Shown here: positions 54,101-64,000 of the stretch, one piece after another
Position numbering within the stretch: position 1 is the first letter of the stretch
Layout of the letters: each line of letters begins with the position of its first letter
From: Galeopsis tetrahit
Taxonomy: Eukaryota > Streptophyta > Magnoliopsida > Lamiales > Lamiaceae
Assembly (NCBI GenBank): GCA_963675135.1
Contig: OY776125.1
Location: forward strand, 24,788,565-24,852,564
DNA: 64,000 bases
Reading direction: 5' to 3'
Notes under the pieces: generated by a model
The model's database searches: none
The model's input: the letters and a program-made list of their open reading frames with translations, nothing else
What the model was told of the DNA's origin: nothing
Made by a program: the position numbers and the translations under genes

Positions 54101-54919
54101 CAGTAGTACCTTAACCATTTTCTACACCATAGCCAACAAACAGAGGCACTTTATCTGTTTGTAACTTCACGAGTGAAAAGTATACGAGTATGATCTTAAG
54201 GCAAAATGTACCCCCCTCTCCCAAATATGCAGTCCATTTTGATTTTTCTCACCGATTAAGAACGGTATTGGAAATGTAATAAACCTCCTACAATACCTTT
54301 CTAACATTGGGTATAACACAATGATTAAATGTTAAAGGGTTTAACATTGAAGCATATTAGATAATATCAAATTTAGAAGCAATAGTAGATGTTCGGGACA
54401 AAGAAAAAGAATAATAGACCATATATTTGAGACGAACGGAATATTTTAGTTGGATGTGAAGGTCGTAAAAGCTAAAATAAATAACACTTGGAATAACAAA
54501 ATTCCTCAATGAGATAGCTTAGTGAGAGCTTGCATAAGCGATTGATATTTTTTGAGCTTATCTCTCTGCCCTCAAACTTGTTACTTGAGGAGACTATCTA
54601 GTGCGTACTGGTTTTGGAACGAACATGCTAATTACTTATTCTCCCGCCTATGAAACAGAGACGACGCTTGATTACTCATGCGAATGCAAAGAGCAAAAGT
54701 GAAAAGTTTCCTCCTCCACATCAGGACGGAGGCATTGGTTTTTCAATGGGGTCGTCTCATCATATCGACCCAACCTACGATCCCCCTGATGTACCGTTTA
54801 CTTCTATGAACTTCTCATATGCTAAAGAACCAATTCAAACTTGGTCAGGCCCATTGGTCGATCCTGGTGCTCCAAGAAGAAAATCAAAGCCATCAAAGAA
54901 GGATCATCGTAAAGATTAA
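51193..54919 (+). CDS. CDK-like serine/threonine kinase, MGC-anchored (At1g54610/IBS1 type)
   Basis: Seven exons: 51193-51615, 51702-51986, 52102-52419, 53188-53415, 53519-53619, 53813-53930 and 54659-54919. They join in frame to 577 residues. The N-terminus MGCVFGK fits N-myristoylation (Gly2) and palmitoylation (Cys3), suggesting membrane anchoring. Residues 30-110 are charged and Gly-rich. The kinase domain starts about 139: glycine loop IGQGTYSNV (142-150), ATP lysine K165, C-helix Glu183 in a PSTAIRE-like position (SVRFMAREI), catalytic HRD at 258-260, DFG at 278-280, then WYRPPE. It ends near 425. The C-tail (LRTAGKAQGDTG, then RRRLITHANAKSKS) is typical of this plant-specific CDK-like family. 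Intron 1 appears to start GC rather than GT. All catalytic residues are present. Substrates are unknown; the Arabidopsis relative IBS1 has been tied to priming of defence. Confidence 0.92.
52652..53002. mobile_element. MITE-like inverted-repeat element in kinase intron 3
   Basis: About 351 bp with ~40-bp inverted ends (ATAAAATCACAATCTTTTTG and its mirrored partner ending at 53002) and a second inner pair around TTTGAACCAACGG and CCGTTGGTTCAAA. No target duplication was identified, so superfamily is open. It makes up nearly half of the 768-bp intron. Confidence 0.65.
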
Positions 54920-55686
54920 GAATTCTACCAGGAATAACGAGAAAGATAATGTGTAATATAGTGCAGTCTTCCTATACTTGCTCCCAGATCAACACATGGA
55001 GGTTGCAAATCTGTGTGTTATGTCCGAGCCGGGAAATATCAGACTGTTTGAGAGGTAAATTGTCTTTTATTTCACATTCGTTCTACTATTTTTGGAATCA
55101 TGAGAACATTCTTATGTATGTTAATTCTCACATTCTTTTCCCTTTGTATTATCATTAATGGAAGCATTACATTTGAAAGTCACACTCAATTGACGTCTCA
55201 TGTCTTAGTTTTACGGGCGTTGTAGGCCTTTCTTTCCTCGTATTACTCTTGTCTGTTTATGATCGTAGACCTTGAAGCTGATGAACAGGGTAGCTATGCT
55301 AATGAATTCTGTTTGGAAAATGGACAAGTCTGTTTTATTCATTCTCTGTCACTTGTATATATGAATCTTCAAATCACCCTTCAATCTTGATAGTCCTGAG
55401 ATCTTTTATGTTCGATTGATAGTTGTAGAACATAAGTATTATTTCAATTGCTCATATTCATGTATATGTGTGCTTTGTTTGTATATCCATATGCTTCATG
55501 TGAAACGATCTCATGATGACCGAAGAAAGTCTTGTGTAAGACAGTCTTGTGTATGAGATAGAGCTCCATCTTAGAAGTTAGATCTTACTTTACTCTAGAA
55601 CATGATGCAACTATGGTCATAAGTTCATGTGTCATGCAAGATGTGTATAAGATCCTCTTGTACAAGTTTTTGTTTCTTATAATATA
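54920..55686 (+). other. Kinase 3' UTR and downstream spacer
   Basis: Contains no further coding sequence. The transcript probably ends within the first few hundred bases, but no decisive poly-A signal was picked. Confidence 0.45.
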
Positions 55687-55947
55687 CTCCCTCCATCCCA
55701 CAAAGAAGCCGCATATTCCTTTTTTGGATGTTCTAAATTATAGCCACATTTTCTCTTTTACTTTAGTATTAAATGTTTTATTGTCAATTTTACCCCTAAT
55801 TAATAAGAGTAATTAATGCTTAACAGATTTTTGAGAATGAGATTTCAAGGGCAAAATTGGCAAAATAGCTAAACTTGACTATATTTATTGATTTTTTTTA
55901 ATGTGTGTGTAAAGTCAAATGTGGCTATCTTTGTGGGACGGAGAGAG
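55687..55947. mobile_element. Stowaway-type MITE
   Basis: 261 bp between TA dinucleotides. CTCCCTCCATCCCACAAAGA on the left mirrors TCTTTGTGGGACGGAGAGAG on the right. Confidence 0.82.
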
Positions 55948-55949
55948 TA

Positions 55950-56439
55950 ACTATTAAAAGTCCAATCTCATTTCATTTAATGGGATGAATACTACTCACT
56001 CCCTCTAAAAAAAATAGTCTAAAAAATGGTTTATTGAAGTATTATTTTTTTGTTTGTCTCAAATTATATTTCACTTTTCTATTACTTCAACATTTTTATT
56101 TAAAATATTCGTAATTAACGATTATTGAAATTAATTAATAATATTGATTATTAACATTAAATAAAGATATAACTGAAAGGGTAGATTTTATATGTTAAAA
56201 ATATTTTATTATTTTGTGTAAAAAAAAAGTGTGCCATCTTTTTTGTCATACTTCTCAAAGTATATAATCATATGCAATGCAGTGGCGAATTCGTGATTTT
56301 AATTTCGGATGTACGAAAAATATTAAGTAAAATACTATTATAATAATAAAAGACATACAATTTGAATTTTTTTAAATTTTTTTTTGATATAACGTTCAAA
56401 TCAAATTACAATTACAACAAAGACCGATGAAACCTCATG
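55950..56439. other. AT-rich spacer
   Basis: No gene. A partial CTCCCTCTAAAAAAAATAGT at about 56000 may be the remains of another Stowaway-like end. Confidence 0.45.
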
Positions 56440-56535
56440 TTTTGAAAATGGTCTATAATAGATGTCAAAGTCTCATGTGTACTCAAGTACACAGTGTACT
56501 TGAGTAGACTTTGAATCATGTTTTGAAAATGGTCT
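56440..56535. repeat. Partial tandem duplicate of the adjacent MITE's left end
   Basis: TTTTGAAAATGGTCTATAATAGATGTCAAAGTCTC through GTACTTGAGTAGACTTTGA repeats almost exactly the sequence at 56520-56610. The flank and left terminus of the MITE are thus duplicated head to tail. Confidence 0.75.
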
Positions 56536-56544
56536 ATGATAGAT

Positions 56545-57256
56545 GTCAGTCAAAGTCTCATGTGTACTCAAGTACACGGTGTACTTGAGTAGACTTTGAC
56601 TGATCAACCGTTGACCAGTCAATGGTCAAACTTTGACTTTTTTTTTTTTTTAATTTTTTTTTTCGATTTTTTTTTTTTGAAAAAGTGTATTTTAGTATAT
56701 TGAAAAGTATATCTTTATTTTTTTAATGAAAAATGTATGTTACTATATTGAAAAGTGCAACATTGTTTTTAATGAAAAATGTATGTTATTATAACTGAAA
56801 AGTGTATGTTATTATAACTGTAAAAGTGTATGATCTATTAATGAAAAGTGTAAGTTATATATTAATGAAAAATGTATGTTATTCAGTTATGTTATATTAA
56901 TGAAAAATGTATGTTATTATAACTGAAAAGTGTATGTTATTATAACTGTAAAAATGTATGAAAATGTATGTTATTATAACTTAAAAGTGTATGATCTATT
57001 AATGAAAAATGTATGCTATTATAACTAAAAAGTGTATGTTCTATTAATGAAAAGTGTAAGTTACTCCGTATATATTAATGAAAAGTGTATGTTATTATAA
57101 CTGAAAATTGTATGATACTATAACTGAAAAGTGTATATTAATATAGTTGAAAATATTATTGAAAAATGTAATTTTTTTTCATAAAAAAAAAATGATTGTT
57201 GACTAGTCAAAGTTCACTCAAGTACACCGTGTACTTGAGTGCACAAGCGACTCACC
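56545..57256. mobile_element. MITE with palindromic ends and 9-bp duplication
   Basis: 712 bp flanked by exact ATGATAGAT (56536-56544 and 57257-57265). Each end carries a near-perfect palindrome GTACTCAAGTACACGGTGTA. The middle has poly-T tracts and a degenerate ~30-bp tandem unit containing GAAAAGTGTATGTTATTATA. The ends resemble the foldback MITEs at 9310 and 39971 (ACTCGAGTGCATGTTGTGCA), suggesting a common superfamily. Confidence 0.78.
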
Positions 57257-57265
57257 CATGATAGA

Positions 57266-60200
57266 TATCATCATTGAAAATTTGTATAAATACATAATTC
57301 CTAACAAAAGTAACCAAACTATCATTTAATAATTGACCACTCATACTATTTCACAACTTATTTTTTACATCAACTTGATGAACAAATAAATTGTTGGATA
57401 ATTCATGTGTTTTTTTTTTCTCGACAAGATTCATTGAGAGAGCACCAAGGTTATGCAAACCCCTAAAAATCTAACATCTCTTCGCATATTTTTAATGAAT
57501 ATGTCAAGTTGACATTCTAGAGCCATCACAACAAATTTTAAACTAAATTAATTTAATATAATATAGAAAATTAGCAATTATAATACAAATTATAATTCAT
57601 AACTTATTCTTAATTGAAGTAGATAGTAAATTATCAATTATTATATAAATTCTAAAAATTCATAACTTATAAGTTATAGACCCAAATAACTTTATTCATA
57701 AATTAAACACAATAATCAAAACTAATAATAAATATAAATTAAATTTAAAGATTTACTTGCCTAATTAATTTAGAAAGAAGGAGTATATATATAACATTTT
57801 AAATTTATAATGTGTCTTTAATTTTATTTTAAAGAAATGAACATGGACTGGCCTTTAAAGTTACCATTGCGGGGAATGGGAATGCAACCGATCTTTTCCT
57901 CTCTTATTTTCGTAAAAAAAGTTTTGTTTTACCGCATGTCTCATTCTCCATTCTCCCTCCGCCACTAATCATATGGGTCAATGTTTTTAATGGAAAATGA
58001 ATTAGATATACTAAATTGAGATTAGTTTCACATATGACTATATGAGTCGTGTAGTCCATGATCTCCCAACAAAATATATCTACACATAAAAAAAGTCATA
58101 TGAATATGTGTTGTTTCATTAACGTGTGTTTTTGGTTGTATTAATTGGTTGTTATGCGTCACTTAATTATGGTGAGATGTCAATTTATTTTTAACTTATA
58201 GTACCTATATGATATCGGTATCATTCAACTTATAGGTTACGACTTCTTTCATAAATTGTCGGGTTATTTATTTATATATTTTTTTTGTTTTTTTTAAAGT
58301 TAATCAATTTTATTTTCTCATTCTTTTTTTTAACAATAATATTGACACTAATTTATTTTTATTTTCTAATTATTATTTATTGATTTAAATTGTTGGAAAA
58401 AATTAGCATTAATAGATTTAGACAAGGGAGTAATGCATGTGTTGATTTTATTTAATGATTTTGCTTTGTTGGAACCATACATACTATTACACACACACAG
58501 CACATCCATTTGTGGCCATAATTTAACACATTCTCCCCCTCACAAATTATTTGCCTTACTTGCAAGTTACAACAATTAATATAAACCAATGGATAGGAAT
58601 TAGTAGTAGTATTTGGTATGTAGGGTTTTGGCAACTGATTATGTTTTTTAATAACTATATAGTTTATTAATGTAGGAAAATTACCAGGTTAGTATCAGTA
58701 GTGTTTGAATATAAAGTGCTATATATTTTTAGATAAATTTTGAAAAAAAAAAAAAAGTAAATGTTAAAAATGTTTTGTATAAAACCAATTTTAAATATTT
58801 TTATGTTAGTCTATCACTGCGTCTCCTATGATTATTTACCCAATTATAAATATTTAGGGCCTGTTTTCAAATTCTAAAAACTCAATCTACAAAATGATTC
58901 TGGTGTTGGGTTTGCAAACAAGCCTTTAATCATTTTTCTAAAATTGACTTTGAGCCTTTTTTTTTTTTTTAACAATGCGTAGAAGTATTAAAGAGATGAA
59001 GCATGTCATGATAGCTCATTTCAAATCATTATATCTACTTCAAGAAATAGCTAATATGCACAAACACACCCACAAGTTATTTAATATTTATATATTAGGT
59101 CAAATAAGAGAGAATATATTAGTGGTCGAAATTAATTGGAAAAATTAAAAAAGAAAACAGGTATATAATATGTGTGCGTAGAGCCAAAAATGAAGCATTG
59201 GATATGGTTATGTGGTAGAAATAAATTTGTTATCGGTCGATATCACTTATAATTGGCACTGATTTTCTTTATCCTTTACACACCAAACAATACTAAATAG
59301 TGATACATTATTGATTTTGATTGAAATTGATCCAACTAATGCTTTATTATATTGTTATAGGATTATAATTATGTTTTAGCTACATTTACCATAAATCTTC
59401 CATAATTTCTCCTTTAATTTATTTTTTCATTTCTCTTTATTGATATTTGATGCAAGTTCCCTCATTTTCTTTTATTTTTCATCACTTTTCTCTCATTATT
59501 CTTTAATTATAATGGAGGTTATGTTCCTTATTTTAAAAGGGACTTGTCGATTATTTTCCTATGATCAATATTCACATATATATCAATATGGCTTGTTTGT
59601 GCAAGTCGTTATTTAAATTATACTATATTTTTTTTAATAAATATTTCATGTGTCTCAAATTTATTACTCCCGGAATGTAAAATCAAAATTAAATATATGA
59701 GTGTTTTAAAAATCAAAACTAATTATCAGGTAAAATTTCTATCAAAATCAAATCATAATTACAAACAAAAAATGATGGTAGAATATTTAGATTCATTGTA
59801 TGCATTCAGAATATTAGAACTTGCCTGAACAATGACAAGAGTATATACGATTATATATGAACTAACCTTATCTATAATCTTTTGCACCGATTTCAATGTT
59901 TATAATTCCCCATTTTCTACATTTTAATTTGAGTTTTAATTTTTACTCGCACGTCCAATTTTATTATGTCCACTTCTCTGAACACAAGTTTTAATAAATA
60001 TTGATTAGTTTATGTATAAAGTAGATAAGTTGGGAGTATGATGGGATGTTGTGAGATCCATTTATAGGTAAAGTGATTGTTTATGAATAAAATTAGTGGT
60101 AATTTGAGTAAATAGGTGATGGTTGGAGGGTGTAGATAAAGTAGTGTGAATAGTATTATTTTCAAAAAGGGAATTGACATAATAAAATTTGAGTTTATTA

Positions 60201-60569
60201 ACAATATAAGACAATCCATAAGACCTTTAAACAAAATGAGACAAAAAATTTTTGTAAAACAATTAAGACCAAAACAGGATACAAAATGTCAATTATGCCC
60301 TACATATTATAAATTCATAATTAATAGTTTTTAAAAGTCTTTCGGCCAATTTTCAACTCCTCCCCAAATTTCCGGTTCACCTTCCATTTTCAAATTCAAT
60401 CTAATTTGAATCGTCCAATTCAATTCGTCTGCATTCCATTACTCTCCAAAATTAGATCAATTTTCATTGATGCAATTAAGATCATACCACACATGCAACA
60501 TCAATGCATGATTCTCGGGTTTGGGTTCTCAAGCAATTTCTTAAATCGTTGAATTTTTGTCTGTGAATT
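57266..60569. other. AT-rich intergenic DNA, no gene seen
   Basis: About 3.3 kb without a supportable gene. Longest open frames (58452-58634, 60010-60234) are composition artefacts. Poly-T/poly-A tracts are frequent. TTATAGGTAAAGTGATTGTT around 60060-60170 may belong to a decayed MITE. Confidence 0.55.
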
Positions 60570-60890
60570 TCAGTACAGTTCTACTAACTCCGGAGCCTCG
60601 ACAGTTTCAGTTACTTTTCGATCGAGAAATGGCAAAATGACTGGCCCGCCGCCACGCGCAAGTTTCGCCCATTTGTCGATGAAATGAAGAGCATTTGGGT
60701 CATCCGTCATTACGGAATCGGGTAAATTGTACAATAACCATAGAGAATTCGTCAATCGGAGTGGTGTAGTCCACAGAGGGAATTAAGGCCTGGATCTCCG
60801 GTGTCGGCGTGAAATCACCGAAATCATCTACCGTACTGCGGCGTCGGAGTCGGCTTCGAAAATGGGGATGAGAGTTTGAAGTAATTATCC
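60570..60890 (-). pseudogene. BAHD acyltransferase fragment
   Basis: On the minus strand an N-half segment shows EADSDAAV, DDFGDFTPTPEIQALIPSVD and PIDEFSMVIVQFTRF. After a frame change come ALHFIDKWAKLARGG and PFLDRK. These match, in order, the stretch around the active site of hydroxycinnamoyl-type BAHD transferases, which acylate alcohols or amines from CoA thioesters. The segment that should carry the catalytic HxxxDG histidine is deleted between FTRF and DDPNALHF. Two frame changes are also needed. Neither the N-terminal start nor the DFGWG-bearing C-terminal half is visible. It is a non-functional gene fragment. Confidence 0.75.
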
Positions 60891-62087
60891 TTTTGATTTT
60901 TCTGTTTATTTTTTTAAGATTTACTTGGCTTTGACTACGACACAAAATACTTTTTAATCTTTGTCTTATTGATTATTCACCCTAATTAGTTGAGTTATAA
61001 TTGTGCCCATAATGTGTACTTTTAATTTCTACAGATGATTGGCTGAATGAAATTCATGGATTTGTGCATTTCCTTTTCTAGATTAGTTGCTATTGCATTA
61101 GTTAGACCTGTTGATTCATATTTAATCGAAAATTCGAATGGATAATTTTTTTTTATGTGTGATCGTCCAAATATGATTGTTTCTTCTGCTTTCTTTCAAT
61201 TGAATTTTAATTGCAAAGCAGAGGTACGCTTAAGTTTCAGTTTTATTTGAATTAGATTTGATCAATTTCAGTGCTGTGATTAATTGTTCTTTTGCATGTG
61301 TGTATGCTATTTGTAATGTTCGAGTCGATTTTAAGAAATTAGATTTGAGATTGTATAATCAACGCTTAAAATCTGCTGAATTGAGTTCAAGGTTGGTCAG
61401 TTAGTTGCTTTATTTTGTTTGGTGCACAGGATTAAGCTGAGTGTTTGTGGTAGGGAGGAGTGTGCTTAGAGTTCGCTAATGAGGTCTTGTGTTAGCTTTA
61501 CGGGACGTTCAAAGAGAGTAAGAAACCCTTCTGTATGAAATTGAGTAATTATTACAAAGTAGCCACATGGTTATATAATACAAGTACTGTGTATGCATGT
61601 CAATTCTGAATAGGGATAATATTATAAGAAAATACAATTTTATACCTCTTTCTGTTTTGGCCAAAACATGGACATTTTAACTTGTGCTTTGGATATCTAT
61701 TATGGAACATTCGGACTGAATGTAATCTTTTGGTGATTAGTAGAAACTGAAAATTTATTATTGGTAATTATTGAAAAATATTTGATTATATGGACCTTTG
61801 AGATAACAATCTAGTTTTGATGAATTTTTTTAGTGTTGTTTCATACAAATATTAGTAGATATTAGATGCAATATATTAGTGTGTTTGCTCTTTCCTTTGA
61901 CATCCAATAAATTAGTTTATAGTTGATGTAGATGCTGACTAACTATTGTGATTCAAATTATATATTCATGTATATATAATCACAGGTAAATTTTTCATTT
62001 TTATTGTACACTGAAAATATGATTGTTTCTTTGCTTTCTTATTGAGTAAGTTCTCTGAGAAATTGTACTGCTTGCCAACTTTTACAG
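60891..62087. other. AT-rich spacer between two gene fragments
   Basis: Intron-like T-rich DNA. No further exon of the neighbouring fragments was recognised in any frame. Confidence 0.45.
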
Positions 62088-62176
62088 GCTCAACATGATG
62101 AAATGGAGGCTAAATTTTTTGAGGGGAGAACAGCACTTGAAGCTAAATACCACAAGTTATATCAGCCTCTATACAG
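62088..62176 (+). pseudogene. Orphan exon similar to nucleosome assembly protein 1
   Basis: An 89-bp segment bounded by TTTTACAG and CAG|GTGG encodes AQHDEMEAKFFEGRTALEAK followed by YHKLYQPLY. This is the helix region of NAP1 histone chaperones that precedes the conserved YxxLYxPLY phrase. The splice-like borders suggest it came with its introns from genomic DNA, not from a reverse-transcribed mRNA. No neighbouring NAP1 exons were found up- or downstream within the window. An isolated fragment is most likely; an exon of a diverged gene is the alternative. Confidence 0.68.
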
Positions 62177-62802
62177 GTGGCATACTGCTGCTGGGGTTAT
62201 TTCACGAGTCTATAATGTACTGCACATGTTGTATTTCTATACGATGGAGTTTACACAATTTGTTTTCAAGCATAAAAGATGGATGTGCATTGTTACATTT
62301 TCAGACTGATATAATAATGTGCAATGAATATCTAAGAATATGCAACATATTTTTGCATGTCATGAGAATATGCAACAATTTTTTATGTGCAAAGATATTA
62401 CCCAATATATTTATGACTATATTTGACAATTTCCATAGCTAAAATAATACATGCACATATTAAAGTATATGCAATTATCGATTGCATATATAAAAAAACG
62501 CATGCATATTTGAAAGTATATGCACTTGTCGGTTGCATATAATAAAATATGCATTTATGCATCTTGCAAAAAATATTATAGACTTATTCAACAAGTATTT
62601 GTTAATACAAGTTGTTCATCAAATTATTTAAACACTTTTACATGTGTATCGAGTAAAATAATTATTTTGAATGTATTAATTTTATTAAGTATTTCATAAT
62701 ATAATTTATATTTTAATAAAAATATGGTATGCAAAATAATAACAATATGGATATTTAATTAATTAAAGTATATTTAGATTAATAAGAAAATTACTATATA
62801 AA
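62177..62802. other. AT-rich spacer
   Basis: No gene. Contains loosely repeated AATATGCAACA and GCATATTTGAAAGTATATGC phrases at 62335-62560. Confidence 0.5.
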
Positions 62803-63012
62803 AATATGAATGTGGGCAGACAGAAAATATGATCTCGAATTTTAGGAATTTTTTTTAATTGCAATATATTAGCGGTCGAGGGATAATTAAATCATTTGAA
62901 ATTAATAAAAAAAAATATTTAATATATAAAAATATGAATGTGGACAGACAGAAAGATCTCGAATTTTAGGAAAGTAATTTGAATTGGAAATTGTGCTATA
63001 ATCGAGGGATAA
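62803..63012. repeat. Imperfect direct duplication
   Basis: AAAATATGAATGTGGGCAGA...GCGGTCGAGGGATAA (from 62803) recurs from 62928 as AAAATATGAATGTGGACAGA...AATCGAGGGATAA. The period is about 125 bp, with small indels. Confidence 0.75.
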
Positions 63013-63268
63013 GCTCTTAGCTTTTTAAAATATAATTCATTTGACTTGGCATATTTGACATTAATTAATTTAATGATTTGAAAATTCAAAATTAATGGTA
63101 AGACAAGGGTAAATTGGTACAATTATGTATCATTTTGTTTTTAATTGAAACTTTATAAAAAAATTAGCTTGAATCTTAAAAACTAGGAGTGAATTGTCCT
63201 ATATTGTTTTTTTCCCCATAAAATTGGATAACAAAAAAGGAAAGTGGAAATAATGAAATTGGAGAGTA

Positions 63269-63334
63269 CTCCATCCGTCCTTCTATAAGCTTCCCATTTT
63301 ACCATTTTGGTCCGTCCGCCTACAAGCTTCTCAT
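63269..63334. mobile_element. Truncated Stowaway-type MITE
   Basis: About 66 bp matching the left end of the complete copy at 63552-63784: CTCCATCCGTCCTTCTATAA, then CATTTTACCATTTTGGTC. It stops where a hAT-like repeat begins. Confidence 0.6.
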
Positions 63335-63336
63335 AG

Positions 63337-63518
63337 GGGTGTGCAAAGTATGGTTCAAACCGACCAAACCGACTGAACCAAACCAGACCATTAAATATGG
63401 TTCGGTTTTTTATTTACGGTTCGATTTACGATTTTTAGAATTGATTTTTTTAGTATGGTTTGATTTACGGTTTTCACTAATGAAAAACCGCAAAAACCGA
63501 ACCAAACCGAACTTGTTT
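63337..63518. repeat. hAT-like short repeat rich in GGTTCGGTT/AACCGAACC
   Basis: Starts GGGGTGTGCAAAGTATGGTT and ends with AAAACCGAACCAAACCGAAC-type sequence. This is a common plant non-autonomous hAT-like pattern (recalled, not searched). No duplication was identified. Confidence 0.5.
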
Positions 63519-63551
63519 TATATATATATATATAATATATATTATATAATA

Positions 63552-63784
63552 CTCCCTCCGTCCGCCTATAAGCTTCCCATTTTACCATTTTGGTCTGTCC
63601 GTCTATAAGCTTCCCATACCCTTTTTGGTAAGTACTTTTTCTTACACATCACTTTATATCTTACTTTTTCTCTCTATCTCTCTCCTCTCTCAATCACATC
63701 ACTTGTACTATATCTATTATTTAATCACTTTTCTTAATCTATGTGCCAAAAAGTAACGGGAAGCTTATAGGCGGACGGAGGGAG
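63552..63784. mobile_element. Stowaway-type MITE, well preserved
   Basis: 233 bp between TA dinucleotides. Left CTCCCTCCGTCCGCCTATAA, right TTATAGGCGGACGGAGGGAG, a perfect inverted pair of 20 bp. Confidence 0.88.
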
Positions 63785-63951
63785 TATTATCTAAATAAAT
63801 ATTATATATATTATAGATTAATAGTTTCTATATTATATAATCCCTAAACTAGTAAATTCAAGACATTTTTCAAGCTGGCAAACCCAATTGCCCAAAGCCA
63901 GAAACCCTACTTATTCTCATCAGTTTACTAGTATTTAGCGCCTCTACGTAC

Positions 63952-64000
63952 ATGGCGCTCTCAGCCTCTCATAGTCTCACTCAATCTGATCAATCTGAAA
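63952..64000 (+). CDS. Possible start of a gene leaving the window
   Basis: ATGGCGCTCTCAGCCTCTCA opens a frame (MALSASHSLTQSDQSE) that runs to the window edge. The composition could be the start of a plastid transit peptide, but 16 codons prove nothing. CCTCTACGTACATGG gives a fair start context. Confidence 0.25.
   Translation, partial: MALSASHSLTQSDQSE

Noticed and set aside
60010..60234. 74-codon minus-strand hydrophobic frame
   Set aside because: AT-rich composition gives Leu/Ile-rich products; no homology and possible decayed MITE.
63339..63608. 89-codon frame near the right edge
   Set aside because: Translation of a hAT-like repeat and a Stowaway end.

Overview
The window reads as nuclear DNA of a flowering plant, most likely a eudicot. 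The two confident host genes have spliced plant structures (a Casparian-strip-like membrane protein and a plant CDK-like kinase). The rest is AT-rich DNA filled with plant transposon classes: Ty1/copia, Ty3/gypsy of the Tat/Retand type, L1-type LINEs, and hAT, Mutator-like and Stowaway MITEs. No organellar, bacterial or viral gene set is seen.

Layout. 1-5302: the end of a hAT-like repeat, then a nest in which a ~3 kb internally deleted copia element (1483-4483, TSD ATTTT) sits among Mutator-like ends and is itself split by a 1.1 kb Mutator-like element. 5866-7634: a three-exon CASP-like gene. 8166-8951: a hAT MITE (8-bp TSD) filled with tandem units that look like plant snRNA promoters. 9228-11810: two related Mutator-like elements facing each other, with GC-rich payloads and TCGAC hairpins; one holds a foldback MITE. 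11879-16690: a decayed LINE lacking its 3' part.

17311-38200 is a stacked nest. A GC-rich hAT-like repeat was hit by an 11.2 kb gypsy element (17634-28800; LTRs differ at one seen base) and by a copia element (28991-38185). That copia was split by a second, intact copia (29425-34117; identical LTRs). The gypsy element has an intact 1742-residue gag-pol on the minus strand. On the opposite strand it carries a three-exon antisense ORF followed by a 29-copy tandem array. 38396-40947: MITEs. 41173-47418: a full-length LINE with a 17-bp TSD whose reading frames are broken only by in-frame stops.

51193-54919: a seven-exon kinase gene (577 residues) with an N-terminal lipidation signal and a probable GC-AG intron. 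55000-64000: AT-rich DNA with MITEs, a BAHD acyltransferase pseudogene fragment, one orphan exon like nucleosome assembly protein 1, and possibly the first codons of a gene leaving the window at the right edge.

The two host genes are not functionally linked. The main stories are transposon biology: the antisense gene plus hairpin array inside the gypsy element, the promoter-like array inside the hAT MITE, and the opposed payload-bearing Mutator-like pair. All comparisons were made by eye; no database search or alignment was run.
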